The notes under the pieces: model-generated | Told to the model about the DNA's origin: nothing | The model's input: the letters and a program-made list of their open reading frames with translations, nothing else | Database searches by the model: none | Shown: piece by piece, positions 52,421 through 60,259 of the stretch | Layout: every line of letters starts with the position of its first letter | Numbering within the stretch: the stretch's first letter is position 1 | Made by a program: the position numbers and the translations under genes | Origin: JBJGXI01 sp045635475 | GTDB lineage: Bacteria; Bacillota; Bacilli; Bacillales; Amphibacillaceae | NCBI RefSeq assembly: GCF_045635475.1 | Contig: NZ_JBJGXI010000004.1 | Coordinates: 93,958-157,957 of the forward strand | Direction of reading: 5' to 3' | Length of the DNA stretch: 64,000 nt

Positions 52421-52834
52421 TTATAGTTGTTGGCATTCTGGGCAGCGCCCATAGATTTCGAACTTGTGATCTTCAATTGCAAAATTTAACAATTCCTCTT
52501 GAATATTATCCATTGGACAGCTTCTAATCTCTTTTGTTACACCACATTCACTACAAATAAAATGATGGTGGTGATGATGGTGGCATTTCATGCGAAAGTG
52601 TTTTTCACCGTTTAAATCAGTTGCTTCTAAAATGCCAATCTCATTAAACATGTGCAGATTTCTGTATATCGTATCAAAACTAATGCCCTCGTAATTAGGC
52701 TCCATAAATTCAATTAAGTCTTTTGCCGTGCGATAACGATCTTCCGATGAAAAAAAGTAAAGCATATCTCGCCGTTTATCTGTGTACTTGTAACCTTCTC
52801 TTTTTAAAAGATTTAACGCTTCCTCTACTTTCAT
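52421..52834 (-). CDS. zur: Zur, zinc-responsive Fur-family repressor
   Basis: 137 residues. The N-terminal winged helix contains YKYTDKRRDMLYFFSSEDRYRTAKDLIEFMEPNYEGISFDTIYRNLHMFNEIGILE. The C-terminal part carries a run of seven His and CSEC...CPEC, the structural zinc site. Among Fur proteins the Zur type is favoured because it sits in a zinc transport operon under a Zur box. It should repress the operon when zinc is ample. AAGGTGA precedes the ATG, immediately after the permease gene. Confidence 0.9.
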   Translation of the reverse strand: MKVEEALNLLKREGYKYTDKRRDMLYFFSSEDRYRTAKDLIEFMEPNYEGISFDTIYRNLHMFNEIGILEATDLNGEKHFRMKCHHHHHHHFICSECGVTKEIRSCPMDNIQEELLNFAIEDHKFEIYGRCPECQQL

Positions 52835-53686
52835 TTAGGTCACCTTCTTTTTAGAAAAGTAATAGCTTAACCGTTTTACCCCAATAACGATTAATAAAAT
52901 AAAAATAGACGTCATAACAATGGTACCGCCTGGGGGGATTTCTAAATAATACCCAGAAATTAATCCAGTAATGACAGAAATTTCTCCGAATAATATAGAA
53001 AAACCAATCGTTTGTTTAAATCCTTTTGCCAGTTTCATACTCGCAGCAACTGGCAGTGTCATGAGTGCAGATACTAATAAAACACCGACAATCCGAATCG
53101 AAGCCGCAATTACTAGTGCAGTAAGAACAATAAAAAGAAAATGAATTCGCTTGGCATGGATACCGGATACAACAGCATGTTCCTCGTCAAACGAGAGTAA
53201 AAATAACTCCTTATAAAATAATAATAACACGAGAACAACAATGATCGATATCACAATGATCGTCCACAGATCTTGACTGCTAACTGCGGATACTGATCCG
53301 AACAAGAAATTGAATAAATCTGTATTAAATCCATCCGCAACCGATATGAAAATAACGCTTAAACCAACACCGCCAGACAAAATAATCGGGATTGCTAATT
53401 CCTGGTAAGCGTTGTAAACCCGACGAAGCTGCTCTACAAATACTGAGGCGATTACAGAGAACCCCATGCCTGTATAGAAAGGGGTAATAAATCCGACCGC
53501 AAACTTTTTTTCAATTAATAGTCCGAAAGCAATACCTGCAAGCGTAACATGTGATAGTGCATCCGCGATTAGTGATAATCTTCTAACCACAATGAATGTG
53601 CCAAGAAATGGTGCAATGAAACCAATTAATAAACCGGTGTAAAAGGTGTTGCGTAAAAATTCGTACTCAAATAAGCTGGCAAGCAT
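52835..53686 (-). CDS. znuB: Zinc ABC transporter permease
   Basis: 283 residues with about eight membrane helices. FIAPFLGTFIVVRRLSLIADALSHVTLAGIAFG and VGVLLVSALMTLPVAASMKLAKGFKQTIGFSILFGEISVITGLISGYYLEIPPGGTIV are typical of ZnuB/MntB-type ABC-3 permeases. It lies between the ATPase and zur. Listeria has the same order (zurA-zurM-zurR). No substrate-binding protein gene is adjacent in this window. Confidence 0.9.
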   Translation of the reverse strand: MLASLFEYEFLRNTFYTGLLIGFIAPFLGTFIVVRRLSLIADALSHVTLAGIAFGLLIEKKFAVGFITPFYTGMGFSVIASVFVEQLRRVYNAYQELAIPIILSGGVGLSVIFISVADGFNTDLFNFLFGSVSAVSSQDLWTIIVISIIVVLVLLLFYKELFLLSFDEEHAVVSGIHAKRIHFLFIVLTALVIAASIRIVGVLLVSALMTLPVAASMKLAKGFKQTIGFSILFGEISVITGLISGYYLEIPPGGTIVMTSIFILLIVIGVKRLSYYFSKKKVT

Positions 53687-53700
53687 AGTATATCCTCCGA

Positions 53701-54456
53701 TTAATGGTTATGTGTCACAACTTGTAATGGGTGTCCATAAAAGTGCGATAAGTCCGTTTCTGTTAACTTAACAAATTCAGATGGATGCCCGTGAAAATGT
53801 AAACTTTTGTTTAAACAGACAATATCACTAGCATGCTCCGTCATCGTACCGATATCGTGTGTAACGAGCAATAATGTAATTTGTCGATTATAATTAAGCT
53901 GATGCAGCAGATCGTAAAACTTTTTTACGTGCTCCGCGTCGACACCAACGGTAGGTTCATCTAATATGAGTAAATCTGGATCACTAACTAATGCGCGGGC
54001 GATAAAAACGCGTTGTTGTTGTCCACCCGATAGATCACCGATATTTTGGTGCAAATAGTCAAGCATACCTACTTGTTCAACGGCGGCTCTGACTTTTTGT
54101 TTGTGCAGCTTTGTGAAAAATCTAAAATAGCCCATTTTTGCGGTTAGTCCCATCGAAACTACCTCATTAACAGTTGCGGGAAAGCCGCTATTAAAGGCAT
54201 TGGCCTTTTGTGACACAAAACCAATCCTGTTCCAGTCCTTAAACTGTGTAATAGGCGTATTGAAAAGTTCGATGGATCCGTGCTGTGGCTTAAGTATACC
54301 TAGTAGCAATTTAATTAGTGTCGTTTTTCCGCCACCATTGGGGCCAAGTAGACCGATAAAATCACCTTGTTTGATTTCTATATTTACGTTTTTTAACGCT
54401 ATTTTATTTTCATATGAATAAGAAACACTGTTCATTGATACGATTGATTGTGACAT
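53701..54456 (-). CDS. znuC: Zinc ABC transporter ATPase
   Basis: 251 residues. Walker A is GPNGGGKTT (residues ~37-45), signature LSGGQQQRVFIA, Walker B LLILDEPTVGVD and switch His in LLVTHDIGT. A His-rich end (LSHFYGHPLQVVTHNH) is usual for zinc-type ATPases. First gene of the operon znuC-znuB-zur-crcB-crcB. AAAAGGAG precedes the ATG. Confidence 0.9.
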   Translation of the reverse strand: MSQSIVSMNSVSYSYENKIALKNVNIEIKQGDFIGLLGPNGGGKTTLIKLLLGILKPQHGSIELFNTPITQFKDWNRIGFVSQKANAFNSGFPATVNEVVSMGLTAKMGYFRFFTKLHKQKVRAAVEQVGMLDYLHQNIGDLSGGQQQRVFIARALVSDPDLLILDEPTVGVDAEHVKKFYDLLHQLNYNRQITLLLVTHDIGTMTEHASDIVCLNKSLHFHGHPSEFVKLTETDLSHFYGHPLQVVTHNH

Positions 54457-54520
54457 AACAGCAATCTCCTTTTATTTAATACACCGATTCCATCCAAAAT
54501 TCTCCTAGTAGACAATCATC

Positions 54521-54549
54521 ATTTTACCTTAAGCATAGACTATTGTAAA
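54521..54549 (-). promoter_or_regulatory. Sigma-A promoter of the znuCB-zur operon
   Basis: On the minus strand TTTACA (54549-54544), 17 bp, TAAAAT (54526-54521): an almost ideal promoter, overlapped by the Zur box. Confidence 0.8.
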
Positions 54550-54567
54550 TAGGAATAGTTACGGTTT
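54547..54567 (-). promoter_or_regulatory. Zur box
   Basis: The 21-bp site matches the B. subtilis Zur consensus (AAATCGTAAT-N-ATTACGATTT) at 16 of 20 informative positions. It overlaps the -35 of the znuC promoter, so zinc-loaded Zur would block RNA polymerase. Confidence 0.75.
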
Positions 54568-54724
54568 GTGTGTGTTTTTAGAAAGTAAAGGTGGTGTGAG
54601 GTAAGGCCGTTTGGGCTATGTAGTCAGGAAAGCTCTTATTTTGCACTGAAATTTCTGTTGGGCCATTGGTTGACAGGAGAGACCTTATGAACAAAAATAT
54701 GTTATTGCGTAAAACAGCTAATAT

Positions 54725-55043
54725 GCGTCGTAACGTAGTGCACGTGATTTCCGCTCCAGGCAGTCGCTTTCCGCGGGCACGGCTTCAGCTAACTCAGAAG
54801 CAAAATGCGCTTCTGAGTGGATCTTCAGCTCGCGCTTTTCCCGCTGGAGTCGACTGCCTGGAGCTCCAATCACCCCACATAAAGAGCAATCCCGTTAGCA
54901 GCGTAGGAAATCCACTTCGACTCCTGCGGGACTAGTGGCGTAAGTGAGACCCCGCAGAACGCAGTTCGAGGAGGCTCACTAGCCCCCCGCGGAAAGCGAA
55001 GTGGATTTCCGGAGCGGTGCAAGCACTCTCCAAATTACGACGG
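54725..55043 (+). repeat. Modular double-hairpin repeat, full copy D
   Basis: Nearly identical to copy A over the whole length, with both hairpin modules. The right flank (TTTACTTCAATCATGAAGTTGCAAAGCAACAAAC) recurs, inverted, left of copy E at about 63905-63935, so the element may reach beyond the CGTCGTAA ends. Confidence 0.85.
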
Positions 55044-55093
55044 AGTTTACTTCAATCATGAAGTTGCAAAGCAACAAACTGTACAAAAAAAAG

Positions 55094-55118
55094 CCCTTTC
55101 TCATTAAAGCGAGAAAGG
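55094..55118 (-). terminator. Terminator of the XRE regulator gene
   Basis: CCTTTCTC / GAGAAAGG stem; minus strand ends in TTTTTTTTG. Confidence 0.85.
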
Positions 55119-55152
55119 ACACGATATATATGGTAAATATAGGGGGAATGGG

Positions 55153-55431
55153 TTAACTATTTACTACTCTAGTTAAGGCTACTTCTTGATCAATAGGTAT
55201 ATCCATCAGTTCGCCTAATGGTACATTAAGTGCAGAAGAGAGTCTACATAGGTTTACGATCGATACATTTCGTTTTCCTGTTTCAATCTCTGTATAATAG
55301 GAACGAGTAAACCCTGCTCTTTCAGCAAGTTCTTCTTGTGTAAACCCTTTTGATAGTCGATAAAATTTTAGTCGTTTTCCAATTCTTTTTAATAGAAATC
55401 TAGAATCTGCTTGTTTGGCTTTAGTTATCAT
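55153..55431 (-). CDS. XRE-family transcriptional regulator under c-di-GMP riboswitch
   Basis: 92 residues. The HTH domain (about 17-75) has KRIGKRLKFYRLSKGFTQEELAERAGFTRSYYTEIETGKRNVSIVNLCRLSSALNVPLGELMD, a standard Cro/C1-type fold. The short C-terminal tail (IPIDQEVALTRVVNS) carries no second domain. Start at 55431 with TAGGAGTG upstream; the in-frame GTG at 55440 overlaps that site. The 5' leader is a c-di-GMP-I riboswitch with terminator, so the protein would be a second-messenger-controlled regulator; its targets are unknown. Confidence 0.88.
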   Translation of the reverse strand: MITKAKQADSRFLLKRIGKRLKFYRLSKGFTQEELAERAGFTRSYYTEIETGKRNVSIVNLCRLSSALNVPLGELMDIPIDQEVALTRVVNS

Positions 55432-55468
55432 GAAGTTCACTCCTATTTTTTTTATAAAAACATAAAAA

Positions 55469-55491
55469 AGCTACCACAAAGAGAGGTAGCT
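55469..55491 (-). terminator. Intrinsic terminator of the riboswitch
   Basis: Minus strand: AGCTACC...GGTAGCT stem followed by TTTTTTATG, 38-60 bases before the XRE start. The left arm can alternatively pair with GAGGTTAG of the aptamer's 3' end, forming an antiterminator. Confidence 0.85.
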
Positions 55492-55503
55492 AATGTAACT
55501 AAC

Positions 55504-55592
55504 CTCAGCAACTGGCTGACATAGTGTTGTACAAACACCTTAGTCCCTCTAGTTTTGCGTCACTATTTTTCAATAGCTTTGCCTTTGTTGAG
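55504..55592 (-). ncRNA. c-di-GMP-I (GEMM) riboswitch aptamer
   Basis: On the minus strand P1 pairs CTCAACAA (55592-55585) with TTGCTGAG (55511-55504). Then come GGCAAAG, a P2 stem CTATT/AATAG with a GAAA tetraloop, the conserved GACGCAAA, GGG, a P3 stem GGTGTT/AACACT and the conserved CAGCC...GTTGC. These are the hallmark motifs of the class I aptamer (GGCAAA, GNRA loop, GACGCAAAG-like, GTAGCCAGGTTGC-like). It lies before a terminator and the XRE gene. Confidence 0.9.
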
Positions 55593-55726
55593 TGTCCTAT
55601 ATTAAAAATGGATACACCGGAAACTTCAAAAATTATGTTAATAATTTTATTATATACGAAAACTTAAAATATTGGAAGTAATCTATAAGAATTCCTTTTC
55701 TGGAAATAAATTTTAGTGATAGAAAC

Positions 55727-55760
55727 GAAAGAAAGTCCATGCGAACATGGACTTTCTTTC
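55727..55760. terminator. Terminator of the coat protein genes
   Basis: 15-bp perfect arms GAAAGAAAGTCCATG / CATGGACTTTCTTTC just after the coat gene's stop; the minus-strand readout ends in T-rich sequence. Confidence 0.85.
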
Positions 55761-55762
55761 AC

Positions 55763-56089
55763 TTAATGAGGCAATTGACTTGTGTAACCTGTGAATTGCT
55801 GAAACGATTGTTGTATTTTTTGTTGTTCCGCGCTCTCTAATGAATACCAACCATTTTTAAACATTAAGTTATACAAATTGCGTTGACAGTTTTGTGTTTC
55901 TTGAAAGATCGAAAGTATATCTTGATAAATCACTTGATTACTTGCCTCATTTAATGCTGTACTATAAGCATCAGTCATATATTTTTCTGTAGTTAAAATG
56001 TCATTAACAAAATCTCGATCATTCATTTGAGGTGTTTTTGGCACCTGTGTTTCTGGATTTTGTACTTTATTACTTTGTTGTTGATTCAT
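55763..56089 (-). CDS. CotF-like spore coat protein
   Basis: 108 residues. NDRDFVNDILTTEKYMTDAYSTALNEASNQVIYQDILSIFQETQNCQRNLYNLMFKNGWYSLE is the CotF-family helical domain (B. subtilis YraD/YraF/YhcQ relatives). The Gln-rich ends suit a coat or crust protein. Start at 56089 with AAAGGAG 7 bases upstream. It lies just downstream of a second CotF-like gene. Confidence 0.85.
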   Translation of the reverse strand: MNQQQSNKVQNPETQVPKTPQMNDRDFVNDILTTEKYMTDAYSTALNEASNQVIYQDILSIFQETQNCQRNLYNLMFKNGWYSLESAEQQKIQQSFQQFTGYTSQLPH

Positions 56090-56104
56090 CTTCATGCTCC
56101 TTTC

Positions 56105-56371
56105 TTAGTTTAATGGTTGTGGATTTTGATTTAAATGCTGCAATATTTTATTATAATGGGCCTGGTGCATATGGCATGCTTTTTCTAGTTCAGTTTTGAT
56201 TTCAGGTATCGTACATTGCTGCGCAAAGAAATGTGCTTTCTTTGATGCATTCAAATTCCAGCTCAGCATATCAGTCAAATATAGCAAATCTTTCGTTGTC
56301 ACAATATTAGGGGGCTGTGGCATCATATTTGCTTGATTTTGCATACCCATTGGTTGGTTTTGTTGTTGCAT
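56105..56371 (-). CDS. CotF-like / YraG-type spore coat-associated protein
   Basis: 88 residues. A Gln/Asn/Met-rich start (MQQQNQPMGMQNQANMMPQPPN) precedes a helical domain NIVTTKDLLYLTDMLSWNLNASKKAHFFAQQCTIPEIKTELEKACHMHQAHYNKIL, typical of the short partners encoded next to CotF-like genes in Bacillus. AAAGGAGG is 8 bases before the ATG at 56371. Co-transcribed with the coat gene 15 bases downstream; likely made in the mother cell late in sporulation (inference). Confidence 0.82.
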   Translation of the reverse strand: MQQQNQPMGMQNQANMMPQPPNIVTTKDLLYLTDMLSWNLNASKKAHFFAQQCTIPEIKTELEKACHMHQAHYNKILQHLNQNPQPLN

Positions 56372-56558
56372 TCGAGAAACCTCCTTTTTCATTTTCGTTC
56401 TTAAAATTCCCTAGTGGTAGGAACTTATGCTTAAGCTATTTAGGGTTTTTGTGTTAAAATATTTACATTAAAAAATGATTGCGAAATGTCAGGAAATAAT
56501 TTATAGTTAAAGGTAGTTTAGAAGTGATTTTTTGTGGCTATTTTTTTTATAAGTAAAA

Positions 56559-56576
56559 TGAATGAGTATTCATTCA
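56559..56576 (+). promoter_or_regulatory. FadR operator
   Basis: TGAATGAGTATTCATTCA is a full match to the Bacillus FadR (YsiA) consensus TGAATGAMTAKTCATTCA, 23 bases before fadN. It overlaps a probable -10 (TAAAAT, 56554-56559). Long-chain acyl-CoA would release FadR and open the operon. Confidence 0.95.
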
Positions 56577-56599
56577 AGTTAAAGATGGGAGGATAAATA

Positions 56600-58999
56600 G
56601 TGACTCGAAAAATTAAACGTGCAGCTGTAATTGGATCTGGAGTAATGGGATCAGGGATTGCCGCACACTTGGCAAATGTAGGTATTAAGACACTGATGAT
56701 TGACCTGATTCCCAAGCAATTGACTGACAAAGAAACCGAGCAAGGTTTGACTTTGTCTGATAAGAAAGTGAGAAATCGCCTAGCGTCTGCAAGTAAGCAG
56801 GCGTTAGTAAAGCAAAAACCGTCACCAATCACAAGTAAGCAGAGTCTAGATTTAATTGAAGTTGGCAACATCCAGGATGACATGGGTCGTATTGGTGAAT
56901 GTGATTGGATTATTGAAGTGGTGGTCGAAAATCTTCAAGTGAAAAAACAGGTTTTGGCTGAAATTGATCAGTACAGAAAAAAAGGGAGTATCGTAAGTTC
57001 TAATACTTCCGGGATATCAATTGAAAGGATGGTTGAAGACTGTTCTGCAGATTTACAAAAGCACTTTCTAGGCACCCACTTTTTTAATCCACCACGATAC
57101 TTAAAGCTTCTTGAAGTAATACCTACGAAATGGACAGATCAACACGTACTTGATGATGTTAGATTGATTGGCGAAGATGTCTTAGGTAAAGGTGTTGTCG
57201 AAGCAAAGGATACACCGAACTTTATAGCCAACCGAATTGGTACGTATGGTCTTCTCGTTACATTGAAGGAGATGATCGATCAAGGACTAAGTGTTGGTGA
57301 GGTCGATTCCATTACCGGCCCTTTAATTGGTAGACCGAAGAGTGCGACATTCAGAACACTAGATGTTGTTGGATTAGATACGTTTATTCATGTCGCTAAT
57401 AATGTATTTGAACAAACCGATGGCGTTGAAAAACAAGCATTTCAAGTACCGACTATCATGACAAAGATGGCTGAATTAGGTTGGCTCGGTGAAAAAACAG
57501 GGCAAGGCTTTTATGTAAAAAAGAAGCAAAACGGAAAAAGTCATATTTATGAGTTGAATTTGGAAACGCTTGAATATGAAGAAAGAAAGAAATTAACAAC
57601 AAATGCAACAGAATTGGCAAAACAAGCGAAGGGTACTAGCGGTAAAATGAAAGCGCTTTTATCTGTTGAAGGTGATCCTGCAAGTTCATTTACATGGGCA
57701 ATTTTAAAGCAGTTACTCATTTATTCGGCAGAACACATACATGAAATTGCTGATGATATTGTTGCAGTTGATCGAGCAATGCGTTGGGGATTTGGGTGGG
57801 AACAGGGCCCATTTGAATTGTGGGACGCACTTGGTTTCCGAGCGACGTTGGATAGGATGCTAAAAGAAGGCGAAAACGTGCCTGCTTGGGTAACTGACAT
57901 GGCTGTGAGTGGTGCAGAATCATTTTATAAAACAGAAAAAGACGCGGTGTCCCATTACGATAACGGTACTTATAAAGAGCAAGTAATCAACCCGAAAGTA
58001 ATTAATTTAAAGGCAACGAAAGAAGCGCGTGGTGTGATTTTGCAAAACAAAGGGGCTTCACTCATAGATTTAGGTGATGGAGTCGCTTGCTTTGAATTCC
58101 AATCCAAAAGTAATGCAATCGGATTAGATATTATCCAATTGATTAATCAATCGATAGAAGAGGTTAATAAAAATTATCGAGGCATGGTGATTGGTAACCA
58201 AGGGAAGAATTTTTGCGTTGGCGCCAATATTGCAATGATGCTAATGGAAGCCCAAGATGGCAATTTTTTTGAAATTGACTTTGTCGTGCGTCAGTTCCAG
58301 CAAACGATGATGAATATTAAATACGCAGAAAAGCCGGTTGTCGTTGCGCCGTTCAATATGACTTTAGGTGGTGGTGCAGAGGTGTCGTTACCAGCGAGTG
58401 CACTGCAAGCACACCAGGAAGCATATATCGGTTTAGTAGAGTTCGGTGTTGGTCTTATTCCAGGTGGTGGTGGAAATAAAGAGCTGTACTTGAAGCAAAT
58501 ACGTAATCTGCCTCCAGGTGTTGATTTTGATTTGCAGAAGGTTGCCAATAACGTGTTTGAGACAATCGCAATGGCGAAAGTATCAACATCGGCACAGGAA
58601 GCTGTCGAAAACGGATTTTTAAATAAACAAGACGGTATTAGTGTGAATAAGGATCACTTAATTCATGATGCCAAGCAAAAGGTAATCTCTCTAAGTGAAG
58701 CGGGTTACCAAGCGCCTAGTCGCGAGCAAGTACCAGTAGTTGGAGAGCCAGGTTATGCAACGATGCTTTTAGGTGCTAAGTCACTAGCGATAGGAGGATA
58801 CGCATCGGAGCACGATTTGAAAATAGCTGAAAAACTGGCATTTGTCTTGGCAGGGGGACGGATTAAGCAAGGTTCCTATGTTGATGAACAATACTTGTTG
58901 GATATTGAAAGAGAAGCGTTTTTAAGCTTAATTGGAGAGCCAAAAACCCAACAGCGCATGCAGCACATGCTCATGAAAGGGAAAGCATTACGAAATTAA
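56600..58999 (+). CDS. fadN: 3-hydroxyacyl-CoA dehydrogenase / enoyl-CoA hydratase
   Basis: 799 residues. N-terminal NAD domain with GSGVMGSGIAAHLANVG (residues ~12-28); 3-hydroxyacyl-CoA dehydrogenase C-terminal domains with NFIANRIG and TFRTLDVVGLD; then an enoyl-CoA hydratase domain (about 480-690) with KNFCVGANIAMMLMEAQ and GGGAEVSLPASALQAHQEAYIGLVEFGVGLIPGGGGNKE. It does two steps of fatty-acid beta-oxidation. GTG start with GGGAGG upstream. First gene of fadNAE. Confidence 0.95.
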   Translation: MTRKIKRAAVIGSGVMGSGIAAHLANVGIKTLMIDLIPKQLTDKETEQGLTLSDKKVRNRLASASKQALVKQKPSPITSKQSLDLIEVGNIQDDMGRIGECDWIIEVVVENLQVKKQVLAEIDQYRKKGSIVSSNTSGISIERMVEDCSADLQKHFLGTHFFNPPRYLKLLEVIPTKWTDQHVLDDVRLIGEDVLGKGVVEAKDTPNFIANRIGTYGLLVTLKEMIDQGLSVGEVDSITGPLIGRPKSATFRTLDVVGLDTFIHVANNVFEQTDGVEKQAFQVPTIMTKMAELGWLGEKTGQGFYVKKKQNGKSHIYELNLETLEYEERKKLTTNATELAKQAKGTSGKMKALLSVEGDPASSFTWAILKQLLIYSAEHIHEIADDIVAVDRAMRWGFGWEQGPFELWDALGFRATLDRMLKEGENVPAWVTDMAVSGAESFYKTEKDAVSHYDNGTYKEQVINPKVINLKATKEARGVILQNKGASLIDLGDGVACFEFQSKSNAIGLDIIQLINQSIEEVNKNYRGMVIGNQGKNFCVGANIAMMLMEAQDGNFFEIDFVVRQFQQTMMNIKYAEKPVVVAPFNMTLGGGAEVSLPASALQAHQEAYIGLVEFGVGLIPGGGGNKELYLKQIRNLPPGVDFDLQKVANNVFETIAMAKVSTSAQEAVENGFLNKQDGISVNKDHLIHDAKQKVISLSEAGYQAPSREQVPVVGEPGYATMLLGAKSLAIGGYASEHDLKIAEKLAFVLAGGRIKQGSYVDEQYLLDIEREAFLSLIGEPKTQQRMQHMLMKGKALRN

Positions 59000-59019
59000 T
59001 AGCGTGAGGAGGCGGAAAC

Positions 59020-60195
59020 ATGAAAGAAGCAGTAATCGTTGCCGGTGCAAGAACGCCGGTTGGAAAAGCAAAGAAGGGATCGTTAGCTCATATTCGCCCA
59101 GATGACCTTGCTGCGCTAACTATTAAAGAAACGTTGAAAAGAGCCGGTGGATATAACGGACCAATCGATGATGTTGTTATCGGTTGTGCGATGCCGGAAG
59201 CAGAGCAGGGAATGAATATGGCGCGAAATATCGCTGGCTTGGCAGGACTTCCGATAACAGTTCCCGGTATTACGATCAACCGTTATTGTTCATCAGGATT
59301 ACAATCAATTGCTTATGCAGCGGAACGGATTATGCTTGGTCATAGTGACACGATCATTGCCGGGGGAGCAGAATCGATGAGTCTAATTCCCATGGGCGGG
59401 CACGTGATTAAACCGAACTTGGATTTAGTACAACATGCACCAGGCTATTATATGTCGATGGGGCACACAGCTGAAGAAGTTGCCAACAGATTCGATATAT
59501 CCAGACAGGATCAGGATGCTTTTGCAGCCCGCAGTCATCAACGAGCGGCGAAAGCACTTGAGTCAGGGAAATTCAATGATGAAATCGTCCCTGTCGAAGC
59601 AACTTTGCAAGCAGTTGGATCTGATCATAAAGTCTACGACGAGAAAATCTATCTAGATCAAGATGAGGGTGTCAGAAAAGATACAACTGCAGAGGTACTG
59701 TCCAAATTAAGGCCAGCTTTTGCTTTAAAAGGGTCGGTGACTGCAGGTAATTCATCGCAAATGAGTGATGGAGCTGCATCCGTATTAGTAATGGACCGGG
59801 AAAAAGCAGAGGCGGAGGGACTAACACCTTTGGTTAGGTTCCGATCGTTCGCGGTTGCGGGAGTTGAGCCGGAAATCATGGGTGTAGGCCCGGTTAAGGC
59901 CGTTCCTAAAGCATTAGAAATAGCTGGTTTATCGTTAAGCGATATTGGATTATTCGAATTAAACGAAGCATTTGCTTCACAGTCAATTAGAGTGATTCGT
60001 GAGCTCGGATTAGACGAAGAGATTGTCAATGTAAATGGTGGCGCAATCGCACTGGGCCATCCATTAGGCTGTACTGGAACGAAGCTAACGTTAAGCCTTA
60101 TCCATGAAATGAAACGCAGAAATGTCCAATTCGGTGTTGTGACGATGTGTATTGGTGGTGGCATGGGAGCAGCGGGCGTATTTGAATTAATTTAA
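59020..60195 (+). CDS. fadA: Acetyl-CoA acyltransferase (3-ketoacyl-CoA thiolase)
   Basis: 391 residues. Nucleophile Cys near residue 90 in NRYCSSGLQSIAYAAERI; the second Cys in CIGGGMGAAGVFE; His in NGGAIALGHPLGCTGTK. It performs the thiolytic last step of beta-oxidation. GGAGG precedes the ATG; 20 bases after fadN. Confidence 0.95.
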   Translation: MKEAVIVAGARTPVGKAKKGSLAHIRPDDLAALTIKETLKRAGGYNGPIDDVVIGCAMPEAEQGMNMARNIAGLAGLPITVPGITINRYCSSGLQSIAYAAERIMLGHSDTIIAGGAESMSLIPMGGHVIKPNLDLVQHAPGYYMSMGHTAEEVANRFDISRQDQDAFAARSHQRAAKALESGKFNDEIVPVEATLQAVGSDHKVYDEKIYLDQDEGVRKDTTAEVLSKLRPAFALKGSVTAGNSSQMSDGAASVLVMDREKAEAEGLTPLVRFRSFAVAGVEPEIMGVGPVKAVPKALEIAGLSLSDIGLFELNEAFASQSIRVIRELGLDEEIVNVNGGAIALGHPLGCTGTKLTLSLIHEMKRRNVQFGVVTMCIGGGMGAAGVFELI

Positions 60196-60259
60196 CGATG
60201 CATGGAGGGGGAAAAACCCCATGGGATTGAGAATTCACTTATAAAAAGGAGCGATTGTA

